A DNA stretch of 47,357 nucleotides, taken from positions 1 to 47,357 of the forward strand of contig DYLZ01000004.1 of the NCBI GenBank assembly GCA_020721775.1. The letters are read 5' to 3'. Position numbers and translations under genes: made by a program. The DNA comes from Sulfurovum sp. (GTDB taxonomy: Bacteria > Campylobacterota > Campylobacteria > Campylobacterales > Sulfurovaceae). Numbering within the stretch: position 1 is the stretch's first letter; every line of letters starts with the position of its first letter. Shown here piece after piece: positions 16,025 through 27,111 of this stretch. Under the pieces are notes generated by a model. It ran no database searches. It was not told the origin of the DNA and worked only from the letters and a program-made list of their open reading frames with translations.

Positions 16025-16053
16025 ATTATAGCTTAATATGGCTTTGATGTCAA
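16025..16053 (-). promoter_or_regulatory. Consensus sigma-70 promoter of the tRNA cluster
   Basis: On the minus strand TTGACA (16053-16048) and TATAAT (16030-16025) are both perfect, with the optimal 17-base spacer. The first tRNA begins 18 bases after the -10. Such a match is exceptional in this AT-rich window, where most promoters show only a -10, and it fits strong constitutive stable-RNA transcription. Confidence 0.9.
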
Positions 16054-16069
16054 GGCTTTTTTATGAAAA

Positions 16070-16555
16070 CTATATCAAATTTAGCTTTTTGGATATAAGA
16101 TCTATAGCAAAATCAACAGATTTTTTTTGTACAGTTTCTCTATCGCCTTTAAATAAGCAGTGATGAATATCAGTTACTCCACTTGGCTCTATAATGCCAA
16201 TAAATACTGTTCCGACAGGCTTAAGCTTCGTTCCTCCGGTTGGTCCCGCTATGCCTGATACTGCAATTGCATAGTCTGAATTTGCCATTTTGACAATTCC
16301 TTTTAACATTTCTTCCACACACTCACCGCTAACGGCGCCAAATTTTTCTAATGTGTTGCTTGAGACTTCAAGCCATTTATGTTTTATATCGTTAGAGTAA
16401 GAAACCACAGAGCCGTTAAATACATCAGATGCGCCGCCGATAGAAGTAAATGCCGCTGCGATCCTTCCGCCTGTGCAGCTTTCGGCAAATGATATAGTTT
16501 GTTTTTGCTCTCTTAATTTATTAATGATCTGTATTAGTGTTTGTTGTTGTTTCAT
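16070..16555 (-). CDS. pncC: CinA C-terminal-domain nicotinamide-nucleotide amidase
   Basis: The 161-residue protein is the stand-alone amidase domain that hydrolyses nicotinamide mononucleotide to nicotinate mononucleotide, recycling NAD breakdown products. SFAESCTGGRIAAAFTSIGGASDVFNGSVVSYSN carries the catalytic Ser and the conserved S-C-T-GG motif, and AVSGIAGPTGGT and KPVGTVFIGI are typical of the family. The N-terminal MoCF-like domain of full CinA is absent. The ATG at 16555 precedes KQQQTLIQIINKLREQKQT. It reads toward the tRNA promoter, in the same direction. Confidence 0.9.
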   Translation of the reverse strand: MKQQQTLIQIINKLREQKQTISFAESCTGGRIAAAFTSIGGASDVFNGSVVSYSNDIKHKWLEVSSNTLEKFGAVSGECVEEMLKGIVKMANSDYAIAVSGIAGPTGGTKLKPVGTVFIGIIEPSGVTDIHHCLFKGDRETVQKKSVDFAIDLISKKLNLI

Positions 16556-16635
16556 AAGAGTATTTTAGCATATTATAAAAATAAATATCTAGTTGTAATT
16601 ATCTATAATCAACCCAATCTTAACCCTTTTTTAGA

Positions 16636-16641
16636 TATAAT
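16636..16641 (+). promoter_or_regulatory. Probable -10 element for ileS
   Basis: A perfect TATAAT lies 35 bases before the ileS ATG, preceded by the T-run CCCTTTTTTAGA that may stand in for a -35, as is common in Campylobacterota promoters. Confidence 0.55.
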
Positions 16642-16676
16642 CGCCATTATTTACAACAACTTTAAAGAGAATATAT

Positions 16677-19430
16677 ATGGACTACAAAGATACCTTATTG
16701 CTACCTCAAACTTCTTTTCCTATGAGAGGAAATCTACCTGTTAATGAACCGATCAGATATGCAAAATGGAAAAAAGATGATGTCTATGGGCAGATGAAAA
16801 ATGCCAGAAAAGATAGAGAGCTATTTACTCTGCATGACGGTCCTCCTTATGCGAACGGCACTATACACATCGGGCATGCACTAAACAAAATACTAAAAGA
16901 TATAGTTGTCAAATATAACTATTTTCAAGGCAAATCTGTGCGGTTTACTCCGGGTTGGGATTGTCATGGGTTGCCGATAGAGCAAAAAGTTGAAGAGGAT
17001 ATAGGCAAACCAGCAAAAGAGGCTATGGGCGTATCTGAGTTTAGGGCTTTGTGTCGTGAACATGCGAGAAAATTTGTCGATATCCAAAAACAAGGGTTTG
17101 AATCTTTGGGGGTGATCGCCGACTGGGATAATCCTTATTTGACAATGGATTTTAAATTTGAAGCAAATATATATAGAACTCTTTGTGAAGTTGCAAAAAA
17201 AGGTCTTTTGGTTGAGAGGCATAAGCCTATTTACTGGTCTTGGGCTGCAAAAACAGCTCTGGCAGATGCGGAAGTTGAGTACAAAGACAAAGAAGACTAT
17301 TCTATCTATGTGGCATTTGAACTAAGCGACAAGTCAAAAGAAGAGCTTGAAATACATGAAAATGCAGCAATCGTCATTTGGACCACAACTCCATGGACAT
17401 TGCCGGCAAATACGGGAATCGCGCTAAATCCTGATGAGATGTATGTGATCACAAGCGACGGTTACATAGTAGCCGAGAGCAGGCTAAAAGACCTAGTCGA
17501 TGCAGGCATCGTAAAAGACCGTAGTGATAGGAAAATAGCGGCAAGCGAACTTGAGGGCAAAATAGCCATCAATCCGCTAAATGATAGAAATTCGACTATA
17601 GTTTTAGGTGAACATGTTATGCTTGATGGCGGAACAGGCGCCGTTCATACTGCTCCAGGACACGGTGAAGATGACTACAGGGTTGGACTTAAATATAACC
17701 TTGAAGTATTGATGCCTGTTGATGAGAACGGCTGTTATGACGAGACTATCATAGGGCACCACCTATTTCCCAATCCGGATGAGTTTTTAGGGATGCATGT
17801 ATTTGAAGCGAATGATAAAATAGTTGAGATGTTAGGTTCATCACTGCTTTCAGTGAGTAAATTTGTTCACTCATATCCACACTGCTGGAGAACAAAAAAA
17901 CCTTTAATATACAGAGCAACAAATCAATGGTTTATATCTGTTGACAGTAAGCCAAACGGAGAAGATAAAACTCTAAGAGAGATAGCTAAAGATGAAGTAG
18001 CAAATACTACATTTTATCCAAGCTGGGGAAGAGGACGCTTAGATGCTATGATAGATGGCAGACCTGACTGGTGTATATCAAGACAGAGATCATGGGGGGT
18101 GCCGATAGCGTTCTTTAGAGTTAAAAAGACCAAAGAGGTCATTTTCGACGAAAAAGTTCTCAACTTTGTTGCTATGATATTTGATAAGTTTGGTTGTGAT
18201 GCCTGGTATGATATGGAGATAAGTGAACTTTTATATCCGGGAAGCGGATACGATGCAAGCGAACTTGAAAAAGTTACAGATATACTTGATGTCTGGTTTG
18301 ATAGCGGCTCAACCTGGAACAGTGTTTTAAAAAGCGGTAACTACGATGCGGGCAAATACCCTGCCGATATTTACCTAGAAGGCAGTGATCAGCATCGCGG
18401 GTGGTTCCAAAGTTCACTTTTGCTTTCAGCTGCTGTGAATCATCATGCTCCTTATAAAGCTCTTTTAACTCATGGATTTACAGTTGATGAGAAGGGCGAG
18501 AAGATGAGTAAATCCAAAGGCAATGTAGTTGCGCCTGATGAGGTTATAAAAGAGTTTGGCAGTGAGATACTCCGCCTTTGGGTAGCATTAAGTGACTATC
18601 AAAATGATCTTAAAATTTCATCAAATATCTTAAAACAGAGCGCTGAACAGTACAGAAAGATACGAAATACATTTAGATTTTTGCTGGCAAATATTAGCGA
18701 TCTAGAAAACTTGGTCGATGTAAAAGAGTTTGGTGAGCTTGATCTTTGGATAGTTAATAGCGCTAAAAAAGTATTTGACGAAGTAAAAACAAACTTTGAC
18801 AATTATGATTTTTTAAGAGGTTTTTCCGTTCTTAACCATTTTCTTGTAAATGATCTTAGCTCTCTTTATATGGATATATGCAAAGACAGATTGTATTGTG
18901 ATGATATAAATAATCCTTCTAGGAGAGCATCTCAAAGCGCAATGGCGCTCATTGCAAAAAGCATGCTTGGGCTTATCGCGCCGGTTTTAACTTATACGGC
19001 TGATGAAATATTGGATTATGCAACACCTCTTTTAAAAGGTGATGCAAAAAATATTTTTGATTTTGAATTTGTAACTTTGCCTGAAGTAAGCTCTGAGCTT
19101 AATGTAGCAAAATTGGTAGATATTAGAGAGAAGTTTTCTGAAGAGATAGATAAACTTAAAAAAGATAAAGTTTTAAAATCTACTCTTGAAGTTGAACTTT
19201 GCGGCGAGTATGATTGGGGTATTAAAAACCAAAAAGACTTAGAGGATTGGTTCATTGTCTCATATGTGAGAAATAAGGCGAAAAGCGAAGTTCTTGCATC
19301 ATTTGAAGTTGATGGCGTAAAATTTGATATAGCAAAAGCTGATGGTTATAAATGTCCAAGATGTTGGAGATTTAAAGCTATAAGCGAAGATAGTATTTGT
19401 GACAGATGCGCAAAGGTTTTAAATGTTTGA
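16677..19430 (+). CDS. ileS: Isoleucyl-tRNA synthetase
   Basis: IleS charges tRNA-Ile with isoleucine. The 917 residues are complete: HDGPPYANGTIHIGHALNK holds the HIGH signature near residue 60, the editing (CP1) domain follows with WTTTPWTLPAN and GTGAVHTAPGHGEDDY, then DVWFDSGSTW, and the KMSKSKGN signature. The C-terminal zinc site has paired cysteines in YKCPRCWRF and ICDRCAKV. The ATG at 16677 has an AAAGAGA site. A tiny membrane gene starts inside its last codons, then gatA follows, so this is an operon centred on aminoacyl-tRNA supply. Confidence 0.98.
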   Translation: MDYKDTLLLPQTSFPMRGNLPVNEPIRYAKWKKDDVYGQMKNARKDRELFTLHDGPPYANGTIHIGHALNKILKDIVVKYNYFQGKSVRFTPGWDCHGLPIEQKVEEDIGKPAKEAMGVSEFRALCREHARKFVDIQKQGFESLGVIADWDNPYLTMDFKFEANIYRTLCEVAKKGLLVERHKPIYWSWAAKTALADAEVEYKDKEDYSIYVAFELSDKSKEELEIHENAAIVIWTTTPWTLPANTGIALNPDEMYVITSDGYIVAESRLKDLVDAGIVKDRSDRKIAASELEGKIAINPLNDRNSTIVLGEHVMLDGGTGAVHTAPGHGEDDYRVGLKYNLEVLMPVDENGCYDETIIGHHLFPNPDEFLGMHVFEANDKIVEMLGSSLLSVSKFVHSYPHCWRTKKPLIYRATNQWFISVDSKPNGEDKTLREIAKDEVANTTFYPSWGRGRLDAMIDGRPDWCISRQRSWGVPIAFFRVKKTKEVIFDEKVLNFVAMIFDKFGCDAWYDMEISELLYPGSGYDASELEKVTDILDVWFDSGSTWNSVLKSGNYDAGKYPADIYLEGSDQHRGWFQSSLLLSAAVNHHAPYKALLTHGFTVDEKGEKMSKSKGNVVAPDEVIKEFGSEILRLWVALSDYQNDLKISSNILKQSAEQYRKIRNTFRFLLANISDLENLVDVKEFGELDLWIVNSAKKVFDEVKTNFDNYDFLRGFSVLNHFLVNDLSSLYMDICKDRLYCDDINNPSRRASQSAMALIAKSMLGLIAPVLTYTADEILDYATPLLKGDAKNIFDFEFVTLPEVSSELNVAKLVDIREKFSEEIDKLKKDKVLKSTLEVELCGEYDWGIKNQKDLEDWFIVSYVRNKAKSEVLASFEVDGVKFDIAKADGYKCPRCWRFKAISEDSICDRCAKVLNV

Positions 19431-19554
19431 TATGACTAAGCCTGTAGGAAATGAAGTTATAGCAATATCAATAGGTTTTATTTTTATCCTTATCGGAATT
19501 GGTTTGGGTGTTGTGAAATATTATAAAAATAGATTATCAAAGGAGCATATGTGA
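19423..19554 (+). CDS. 43-residue single-pass membrane microprotein between ileS and gatA
   Basis: An ATG inside the last codons of ileS opens 43 codons ending M-TGA at 19554, overlapping the gatA GTG start by four bases. Residues 11-31 ([21 protein letters not shown]) form one strong hydrophobic helix; a short acidic/neutral N-terminus and the basic tail KYYKNRLSK suggest an N-out, C-in orientation. The gatA ribosome site lies inside it. I recall a similarly small integral membrane protein (Cj1060c) at the same place in C. jejuni, so it is probably a real conserved gene. No function is known to me. Confidence 0.75.
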   Translation: MFDMTKPVGNEVIAISIGFIFILIGIGLGVVKYYKNRLSKEHM

Positions 19555-20891
19555 TCACACTACAAGAGGCTTTGAAACTTTCGCCGCAAGAGCAAACAAA
19601 GTTGGTAAATGATATTTTAGATAAAGCAAAGGCGAGCGATCTTAATGCTTATGTTGGATTTGAAACATCCGGAAGCGGTGTTCCGATCTTGATAAAAGAT
19701 AATATTCAAGTTGACGGCTGGAGTGTTACGAGCGGCTCTAAAATTCTTCAAGGATATATTGCCCCATATAATGCAACGGTCATTGAAAAACTTTCACAAA
19801 ACGGTATGATGTGTTTAGGCAGATCAAATATGGATGAATTTGCTATGGGAAGTACGACAGAGAGTAGTTTTTACGGTATTACAAAAAATCCACATGATAC
19901 TTCAAGGGTACCGGGCGGAAGTAGCGGCGGAGCTGCAGCGGCAGTTGCCGGCGGAATTGCCATAGCGGCGCTTGGAAGCGATACCGGCGGCTCTATTCGT
20001 CAGCCTGCGGCATACTGCGGTTGTGTTGGATTTAAGCCGACTTACGGCAGAGTAAGCAGATATGGACTTGCGGCATATGCATCAAGTTTGGATCAAATAG
20101 GACCAATTACTCAAAATGTAACTGACGCTTCTATACTTTATGATGCGATCAGCGGCCATGATGAGAAAGATTCGACAAGCGCTGATATATCAAGTGCGCC
20201 TACATTTCCAAATCTAAACCCCGATAGAAAGCTAACGATCGCAGTAATCGATAATTATATAAGTGAAGCGAGCAGTGATATACAGCAAGCATATGCAAAT
20301 ACGGTTAAGACATTGGAGTCTTTAGGACATACCATAGTTCACAAAAATATGCAAAATACAAAATATAATATTGCAACATATTATATAGTGGCTACTGCCG
20401 AAGCGGCAACTAACTTGGCTAGATTTGACGGTATAAGATACGGCAGACGCGCAGAATCTACAAATGTTGGCGATCTGTTCATAAATACAAGAACAGAAGG
20501 TTTCGGAGAAGAGGTAAAAAGAAGAATACTTCTCGGTAATTTTGTTCTATCTTCGGGATATTATGATGCTTATTATCTAAAAGCGCAAAAAGTAAGACAT
20601 CTGATAAGGGATGAATTTAATGAGATATTTAAAGATGCCGATCTTATCCTTTCTCCTGTAGCTCCTAGTGTAGCTCCAAAAATCGGCGCTGTTCATGATC
20701 CGCTTGAAATGTATAAAAGCGATATGTACACAATCGCAATTAACTTAGCCGGACTTCCTGCACTTTCACTTCCGGTTGGGCGTGACGAGAGCGGAATGCC
20801 GATAGGTTTGCAGTTCATAGCTAATGCATTTGATGAGCAAACGCTGCTTGACGGCGCTCTTGGACTAGAAAAGGCAATCGGCTACAATTAA
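19551..20891 (+). CDS. gatA: Aspartyl/glutamyl-tRNA amidotransferase subunit A
   Basis: GatA supplies ammonia from glutamine to convert misacylated Glu-tRNA-Gln and Asp-tRNA-Asn. The 446-residue amidase has the Ser-cisSer-Lys triad: the Lys in VPILIKDNI (about residue 49), and the Gly/Ser-rich [14 protein letters not shown] and [13 protein letters not shown] segments. The start is GTG at 19551 with AAGGAG seven bases upstream inside the preceding microprotein gene. gatB and gatC are not in the window. guaB follows after 36 bases with its own GGAGAG site. Confidence 0.97.
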   Translation: MITLQEALKLSPQEQTKLVNDILDKAKASDLNAYVGFETSGSGVPILIKDNIQVDGWSVTSGSKILQGYIAPYNATVIEKLSQNGMMCLGRSNMDEFAMGSTTESSFYGITKNPHDTSRVPGGSSGGAAAAVAGGIAIAALGSDTGGSIRQPAAYCGCVGFKPTYGRVSRYGLAAYASSLDQIGPITQNVTDASILYDAISGHDEKDSTSADISSAPTFPNLNPDRKLTIAVIDNYISEASSDIQQAYANTVKTLESLGHTIVHKNMQNTKYNIATYYIVATAEAATNLARFDGIRYGRRAESTNVGDLFINTRTEGFGEEVKRRILLGNFVLSSGYYDAYYLKAQKVRHLIRDEFNEIFKDADLILSPVAPSVAPKIGAVHDPLEMYKSDMYTIAINLAGLPALSLPVGRDESGMPIGLQFIANAFDEQTLLDGALGLEKAIGYN

Positions 20892-20915
20892 TATAGGCAA
20901 AATAAAATAACTTAA

Positions 20916-22714
<1,799 letters not shown>

Positions 22715-22769
22715 TTTTAATTACCGCTAAAGTTTATTGGAAGAGTTTAAATAAACATAAGGAAAATTA

Positions 22770-24035
22770 ATGGAAAAAGAGACGATAGCATTACATAGCG
22801 GATATGATAAAAAATTCGGACATGGGACAATGAGCGTTCCTATTTATCAAAGTACAGCTTATGCTTTTAGAGATAGTGAGCATGCAGCAAATCTTTTTGC
22901 GCTAAAAGAGCTCGGATCAATTTATAGCAGGCTGACAAACCCGACAAACGATGTTTTGGAGGCTAGATTTGCCAAACTAGAGAATGGTGCAGCGGCAATT
23001 GCCGTAGCTTCAGGGCAATCTGCTATTTTTTATGCTATCGTAAATGTAGCAGAGGCCGGAGATAATATAATAATCTCAGATAAGATATATGGTGGATCCG
23101 TTACGCTGCTTACTCACACTATAAAGAGATTTGGCATAAGTGCAAAAGTGTTTAAAAGTGAAGATGCGAGCAATCTAGAAGAGCTTATAGATGATAATAC
23201 AAAAGCTATATTTTTTGAATCACTTTCCAATCCGCAGATTGCGATAGCCGATGTAGAGAAAATTACACAAATTGCAAAAAAACACGGGGTTTTGACAATA
23301 TGTGATAATACCGTAGCATCGGCAGCGCTTTTTAACCCTATAAAATGGGGTGTAGATGTGGTAGTACACTCTATATCAAAATACACTAACGGACAAGGAA
23401 GTGCGATAGGCGGTATCATAGTGGAACGAAACGGTTTAAATGAGTTTTTCAAAAAATCTACAAGATATAGCCACTTTAACACACCTGATGAGAGCTATCA
23501 CGGACTTGTCTATACAGATGTTCCTATTCCAAACTTCACGCTTAGGGTCAGGCTTGCGCTTCTTAGAGATATAGGAGCATGTTTGCCGGCATTTAGCAGT
23601 TGGTTATTTATACAAGGACTTGAAACTCTTTCCATTAGAATGGATAAACACTCTTCAAATGCACTTGAAGTGGCAAAGTTTTTAGAGGCTCACCCAAAAG
23701 TAAAATCTGTTAATTATCCCGGGCTAAAGAGCCATAGTGGATATGAAAGAGCGCAAAAATACTTTAAAGACGGCAAAGCTTCCGGGCTTATATCTTTTGA
23801 TGTAGATAGTTTTGAAGAAGCAAAAAGAATTATTGATAGTGTTGAACTGTTTAGCGTGGTTGTTAATATAGGAGATAGCAAATCACTTATCACCCATCCG
23901 GCAAGCACGACACATTCTCAATTAACACAAGAAGAGTTAATAAAAATTGGTGTAAATCCATCAACTATCAGACTAAGTATCGGGCTTGAAGATACAAAAG
24001 ATCTCATAGCCGACCTTTCTAAGGCGTTAGGGTAA
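22770..24035 (+). CDS. metY: O-acetylhomoserine sulfhydrylase
   Basis: MetY joins sulfide with O-acetylhomoserine to make homocysteine. The 421 residues follow the Cys/Met-metabolism PLP family: SIYSRLTNPTNDVLEARFAKLE near the start, SGQSAIFYAI, the PLP-stacking YGGSVTLL region, DNTVASAALFNPI, and the Schiff-base Lys in VVHSISKYTNGQGSAIGG. The insertions typical of MetY rather than MetB or MetC are present. Ribosome site AAGGAA precedes the ATG. cysK follows, and metX (which makes its substrate) is 1.8 kb downstream. Confidence 0.93.
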   Translation: MEKETIALHSGYDKKFGHGTMSVPIYQSTAYAFRDSEHAANLFALKELGSIYSRLTNPTNDVLEARFAKLENGAAAIAVASGQSAIFYAIVNVAEAGDNIIISDKIYGGSVTLLTHTIKRFGISAKVFKSEDASNLEELIDDNTKAIFFESLSNPQIAIADVEKITQIAKKHGVLTICDNTVASAALFNPIKWGVDVVVHSISKYTNGQGSAIGGIIVERNGLNEFFKKSTRYSHFNTPDESYHGLVYTDVPIPNFTLRVRLALLRDIGACLPAFSSWLFIQGLETLSIRMDKHSSNALEVAKFLEAHPKVKSVNYPGLKSHSGYERAQKYFKDGKASGLISFDVDSFEEAKRIIDSVELFSVVVNIGDSKSLITHPASTTHSQLTQEELIKIGVNPSTIRLSIGLEDTKDLIADLSKALG

Positions 24036-24063
24036 GTAATGCCGCTTGTAGATGGGAAAATTT

Positions 24064-24984
24064 ATGAAATATGCAACTGATGTTACAGGACTTATTGGTA
24101 ATACTCCGCTAGTAAAACTTAGGGTTGCTAGTGAAAATGAAGCTTTAGTGCTTGGAAAATGTGAATTTATGAATCCAACCCATTCGGTAAAAGACAGGAT
24201 AGGTATCAATATGATAAATGATGCCCTCATAAAAGGGCTAATAGACAGTAATACAACTATCATAGAGCCAACAAGCGGAAATACCGGAATTGCTCTGGCT
24301 AGCGCATGCGCTGCTCTTGGGATCAAGCTCATACTAACCATGCCAAGCTCAATGAGTATAGAAAGACAAAAACTGCTTAAAGCTTTGGGTGCAAATATAG
24401 TTTTAACAGAGCCTCAATACGGTATGAAAGGAGCTATTGATAAAGCAAATAAGCTTCAAAAAAGTATATCAAATTCTATTATATTGGGACAGTTTGCTAA
24501 TGAAAGTAATCCTGAAGCGCACCGTAAAACAACAGCGCTTGAGATATACAATGACACTGATGGCAAGATAGATGTATTTGTCGCAGCAGTCGGTACGGGA
24601 GGAACTATCACCGGAATAGGAGAAAAGTTAAAAGAGCTAAATCCTAACATAAAGATCATAGCAGTAGAACCGGCAAGTTCACCTGTGCTTAGCGGAGGAG
24701 CGCCTGCGCCGCATCAGATACAGGGCATTGGGGCAGGATTTGTTCCAACTGTTTTAGATACAAAAATCTATGATGAAATAATAACAGTTAGCAATGAAGA
24801 TGCTTTTGAAACTGCAAGAAATTTAGCCAAGCAAGAAGGGCTTTTGGTCGGTATCTCAGCCGGAGCAAATGTGTTTGCGGCGTCCATGGTAGCTTCAAGA
24901 GAAGAAAACAGAGGCAAGGTTATCGTTACCATCCTATGTGATACCGGAGAGAGGTATCTAAGTACTTCTCTTTATGATGAGTAG
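24064..24984 (+). CDS. cysK: Cysteine synthase
   Basis: CysK forms cysteine from O-acetylserine and sulfide. The enzyme has the PLP Lys in NPTHSVKDRIG, the substrate loop PTSGNTGIALA, the phosphate-binding GTGGTITGIGE and the C-terminal SAGANVFAA. I prefer the ATG at 24064 because GGGAA lies six bases upstream; an in-frame ATG at 24052 would add four residues but has no ribosome site. It lies 28 bases after metY, in line with joint sulfide assimilation into cysteine and homocysteine. Confidence 0.92.
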   Translation: MKYATDVTGLIGNTPLVKLRVASENEALVLGKCEFMNPTHSVKDRIGINMINDALIKGLIDSNTTIIEPTSGNTGIALASACAALGIKLILTMPSSMSIERQKLLKALGANIVLTEPQYGMKGAIDKANKLQKSISNSIILGQFANESNPEAHRKTTALEIYNDTDGKIDVFVAAVGTGGTITGIGEKLKELNPNIKIIAVEPASSPVLSGGAPAPHQIQGIGAGFVPTVLDTKIYDEIITVSNEDAFETARNLAKQEGLLVGISAGANVFAASMVASREENRGKVIVTILCDTGERYLSTSLYDE

Positions 24985-25074
24985 GGCTGTTGCTTAGTTA
25001 GTTGATAAGGGCGCCTCTAAAAATTAATATTTATTATGATATAAGATAGTACAATTCAATATAAAGGTTGTTTC

Positions 25075-25632
25075 ATGAAAAAAATATTAGTAAGTATGGT
25101 GGCATTTAGCCTATTTGTTTGGGCACAAACATTTATACAGACAGATAAAGCAAGTGTTACTTGGACAGCATTTAAGACTTTGGCAAAAGTGGGAGTTTCC
25201 GGAGATTTTACAGATATTAAATACACGAGTGGCAAAAAAGATGGCAATACTATTTCCTCTATAATGGTAGGCTCTAAAATTCTGATCGATAGCACCAAAA
25301 TAGATACCAAAAATGTTGCCAGAGACGCTACAATATCTGAAATGTTCTTCAAAAAATTGACCAGCCCCGTTATTAGCGGATATATAATCTCATTAGATGA
25401 GGCAAAATCAACAATGAAAATAAGACTATCTATGGGCGGTGTTACAAAAGATATACCAATGGTATATACATTCAAAGACAATATATTTAAAGCTACCGGA
25501 ACAATAGATATACTCGATTTTGGCGGGCTAAAGGCGTTGCGTTCTATTAATAAAAGTTGTTATGATCTGCACGAGGGTAAGACTTGGAACGATGTAAACA
25601 TACTATTTAGTACAACAGTAATTAGTAAATAA
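25075..25632 (+). CDS. Periplasmic YceI-family lipocalin-like protein
   Basis: The 185-residue protein has a signal peptide (KKILVSMVAFSLFVWAQ, cleavage near residue 17) and the YceI fold: VTWTAFKTLAKVGVSGDF at the start, then repeated amphipathic strands and a C-terminal NDVNILFSTTVIS strand. YceI proteins bind isoprenoid-type lipids in the periplasm; the function in cells is not settled. The 90-base gap before it contains TACAAT at about 25050 as a possible -10 and AAAGG just before the ATG. It sits alone between cysK and metX. Confidence 0.85.
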   Translation: MKKILVSMVAFSLFVWAQTFIQTDKASVTWTAFKTLAKVGVSGDFTDIKYTSGKKDGNTISSIMVGSKILIDSTKIDTKNVARDATISEMFFKKLTSPVISGYIISLDEAKSTMKIRLSMGGVTKDIPMVYTFKDNIFKATGTIDILDFGGLKALRSINKSCYDLHEGKTWNDVNILFSTTVISK

Positions 25633-25808
25633 TAGCCATAGATACCACACTGTTGCATCAAAACGCCGGTACTCCTTTTAAAGAAGCAGAAGATGTTTGA
25701 GTGATAGTGATAGTATGGTCGCAAAGACTTTGTTTTTTTGTATCGCTTCACTAACTCTAAAGTCCAGTTACGATAAAATATAGCAAACTATTTTTTCAAA
25801 AGCAGTGT

Positions 25809-26918
25809 ATGAAGATAGAAACAAAACAAGCGCATTTTAGCAGTCCGCTTTACTTAGAGAGCGGTCGTATATTAGAACCATATACCATAGCATATGAGAC
25901 ATATGGTGAAATGAATGAAGATAAAAGCAATATAGTATTGATATGTCATCCGCTAAGTGGCTCGCATCATGCGGCAGGAATATACGAGGGCGAGAAAAAA
26001 GCTGGCTGGTGGGATGATCTCATTGGTAACGGTAAAGCCGTAGATACTTCCAAGTATTTTGTTATATGCTCAAATGTCATAGGCAGCTGTTTTGGCTCTA
26101 CCGGTCCTATGAGCAACTCCTACCCGTCTTTAACGCCTTTTAGACTTAAATTTCCCGTAGTAACTATCAAAGATATGGTAAGAGCTCAAGTCCACTTGCT
26201 TTCATCTCTTGGGATATATAAACTCAAAGCGATAATTGGCGGATCGATGGGAGGCATGCAAGCGCTTCAATTTGCCATTGACTATCCAAATCTATCAGAA
26301 AATATAATATCTTTAGCTGCAACATATGAAACAAGACCATGGACTATAGCATTTAACAAAGTTGCCGTTGAAGCTATAAGAACAGATCCTAGATTTGAAA
26401 ACGGCAATTATGCTAAAGATGCTTTCAAAGAAAAGGGGCTTAGCGGACTTGCGATAGGCAGAATAGCAGGACATATATCATTCCTTTCTCCTAAATCAAT
26501 GGATAAAAAATTTGATAGAAACTATGTGAGCAATGACGGACTTTTTGAACTCTTCGGAAGATATGAAGTAGAGCGGTATATGGAGTATAATACCACAAAT
26601 TTTAGCAAAATTTTTGACCCGCTTAGCTATCTGTATATCGTTAAGGCTATAAATACTTTTAGTTTAGAACGAGGCTATGACAGCGTAGAAGATGCCTTGT
26701 CCCGTATAAGATCAAAAGTACATCTTTTTAGCTTTAGTTCAGATTATCTCTTTTTCCCCGAAGAGATGGAGTATATATATAAAGTTATGAAAAAGAATTC
26801 TCAACAAGTAACTTACAAAGAGGTACAAAGCGACTATGGACATGATGCATTTTTGGTTGAAGTTGATAAGTTTGAAGATGATATTAAAGCCATTCTAGGA
26901 GAGAACGATGTCAAATGA
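25809..26918 (+). CDS. metX: Homoserine O-acetyltransferase
   Basis: MetX acetylates homoserine, making the substrate of MetY. The 369 residues form an alpha/beta hydrolase: the nucleophile elbow is GGSMGGMQALQFA, the GSCFGSTGP loop forms the oxyanion region, the catalytic Asp is in FSFSSDYLFFPEEME, and the His in SDYGHDAFLVE. All three are intact. The ATG at 25809 has only a weak site. It overlaps xseB by 11 bases, and these two plus the nitrilase-like and E1-like genes form a tightly packed string. Confidence 0.94.
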   Translation: MKIETKQAHFSSPLYLESGRILEPYTIAYETYGEMNEDKSNIVLICHPLSGSHHAAGIYEGEKKAGWWDDLIGNGKAVDTSKYFVICSNVIGSCFGSTGPMSNSYPSLTPFRLKFPVVTIKDMVRAQVHLLSSLGIYKLKAIIGGSMGGMQALQFAIDYPNLSENIISLAATYETRPWTIAFNKVAVEAIRTDPRFENGNYAKDAFKEKGLSGLAIGRIAGHISFLSPKSMDKKFDRNYVSNDGLFELFGRYEVERYMEYNTTNFSKIFDPLSYLYIVKAINTFSLERGYDSVEDALSRIRSKVHLFSFSSDYLFFPEEMEYIYKVMKKNSQQVTYKEVQSDYGHDAFLVEVDKFEDDIKAILGENDVK

Positions 26919-27111
26919 AAGTTTTGAAGAAAAAATAGCAAATGCAAAATCCATAATAGAAAAGCTTATGAAGCAAGATATATCTTTAGAAGAGAGCGTT
27001 AAGCTATACGAAGAGGGCATCAAGAGCATTCAAGAAGCCGGCACTATCTTAGAAGAAGCAAAAGCAAAAATAAAAATAATCGAACAAAACAGTATCAAGG
27101 ATGATGCTTGA
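26908..27111 (+). CDS. xseB: Exodeoxyribonuclease VII small subunit
   Basis: The 67-residue helical protein has the XseB pattern: SFEEKIANAKSIIEKLMKQDISLEESVKLYEEGIKS, then a second helix EAKAKIKIIEQNS. It binds the large subunit XseA and is needed for single-strand exonuclease activity; xseA is not in the window. Its ATG overlaps the end of metX and is preceded by GGAGAACG. The next gene starts within its stop in a TTGA junction. Confidence 0.9.
   Translation: MSNESFEEKIANAKSIIEKLMKQDISLEESVKLYEEGIKSIQEAGTILEEAKAKIKIIEQNSIKDDA

Noticed and set aside
25070-25081. TTTCATGAAA palindrome considered as a parS site
   Set aside because: It is the start of the yceI coding sequence, lacks the CACGTG centre of parS, and lies far from parAB.
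25056-25481. 141-codon ORF antisense to the YceI-family gene
   Set aside because: The sense frame has a signal peptide and a known fold; the antisense frame has neither.
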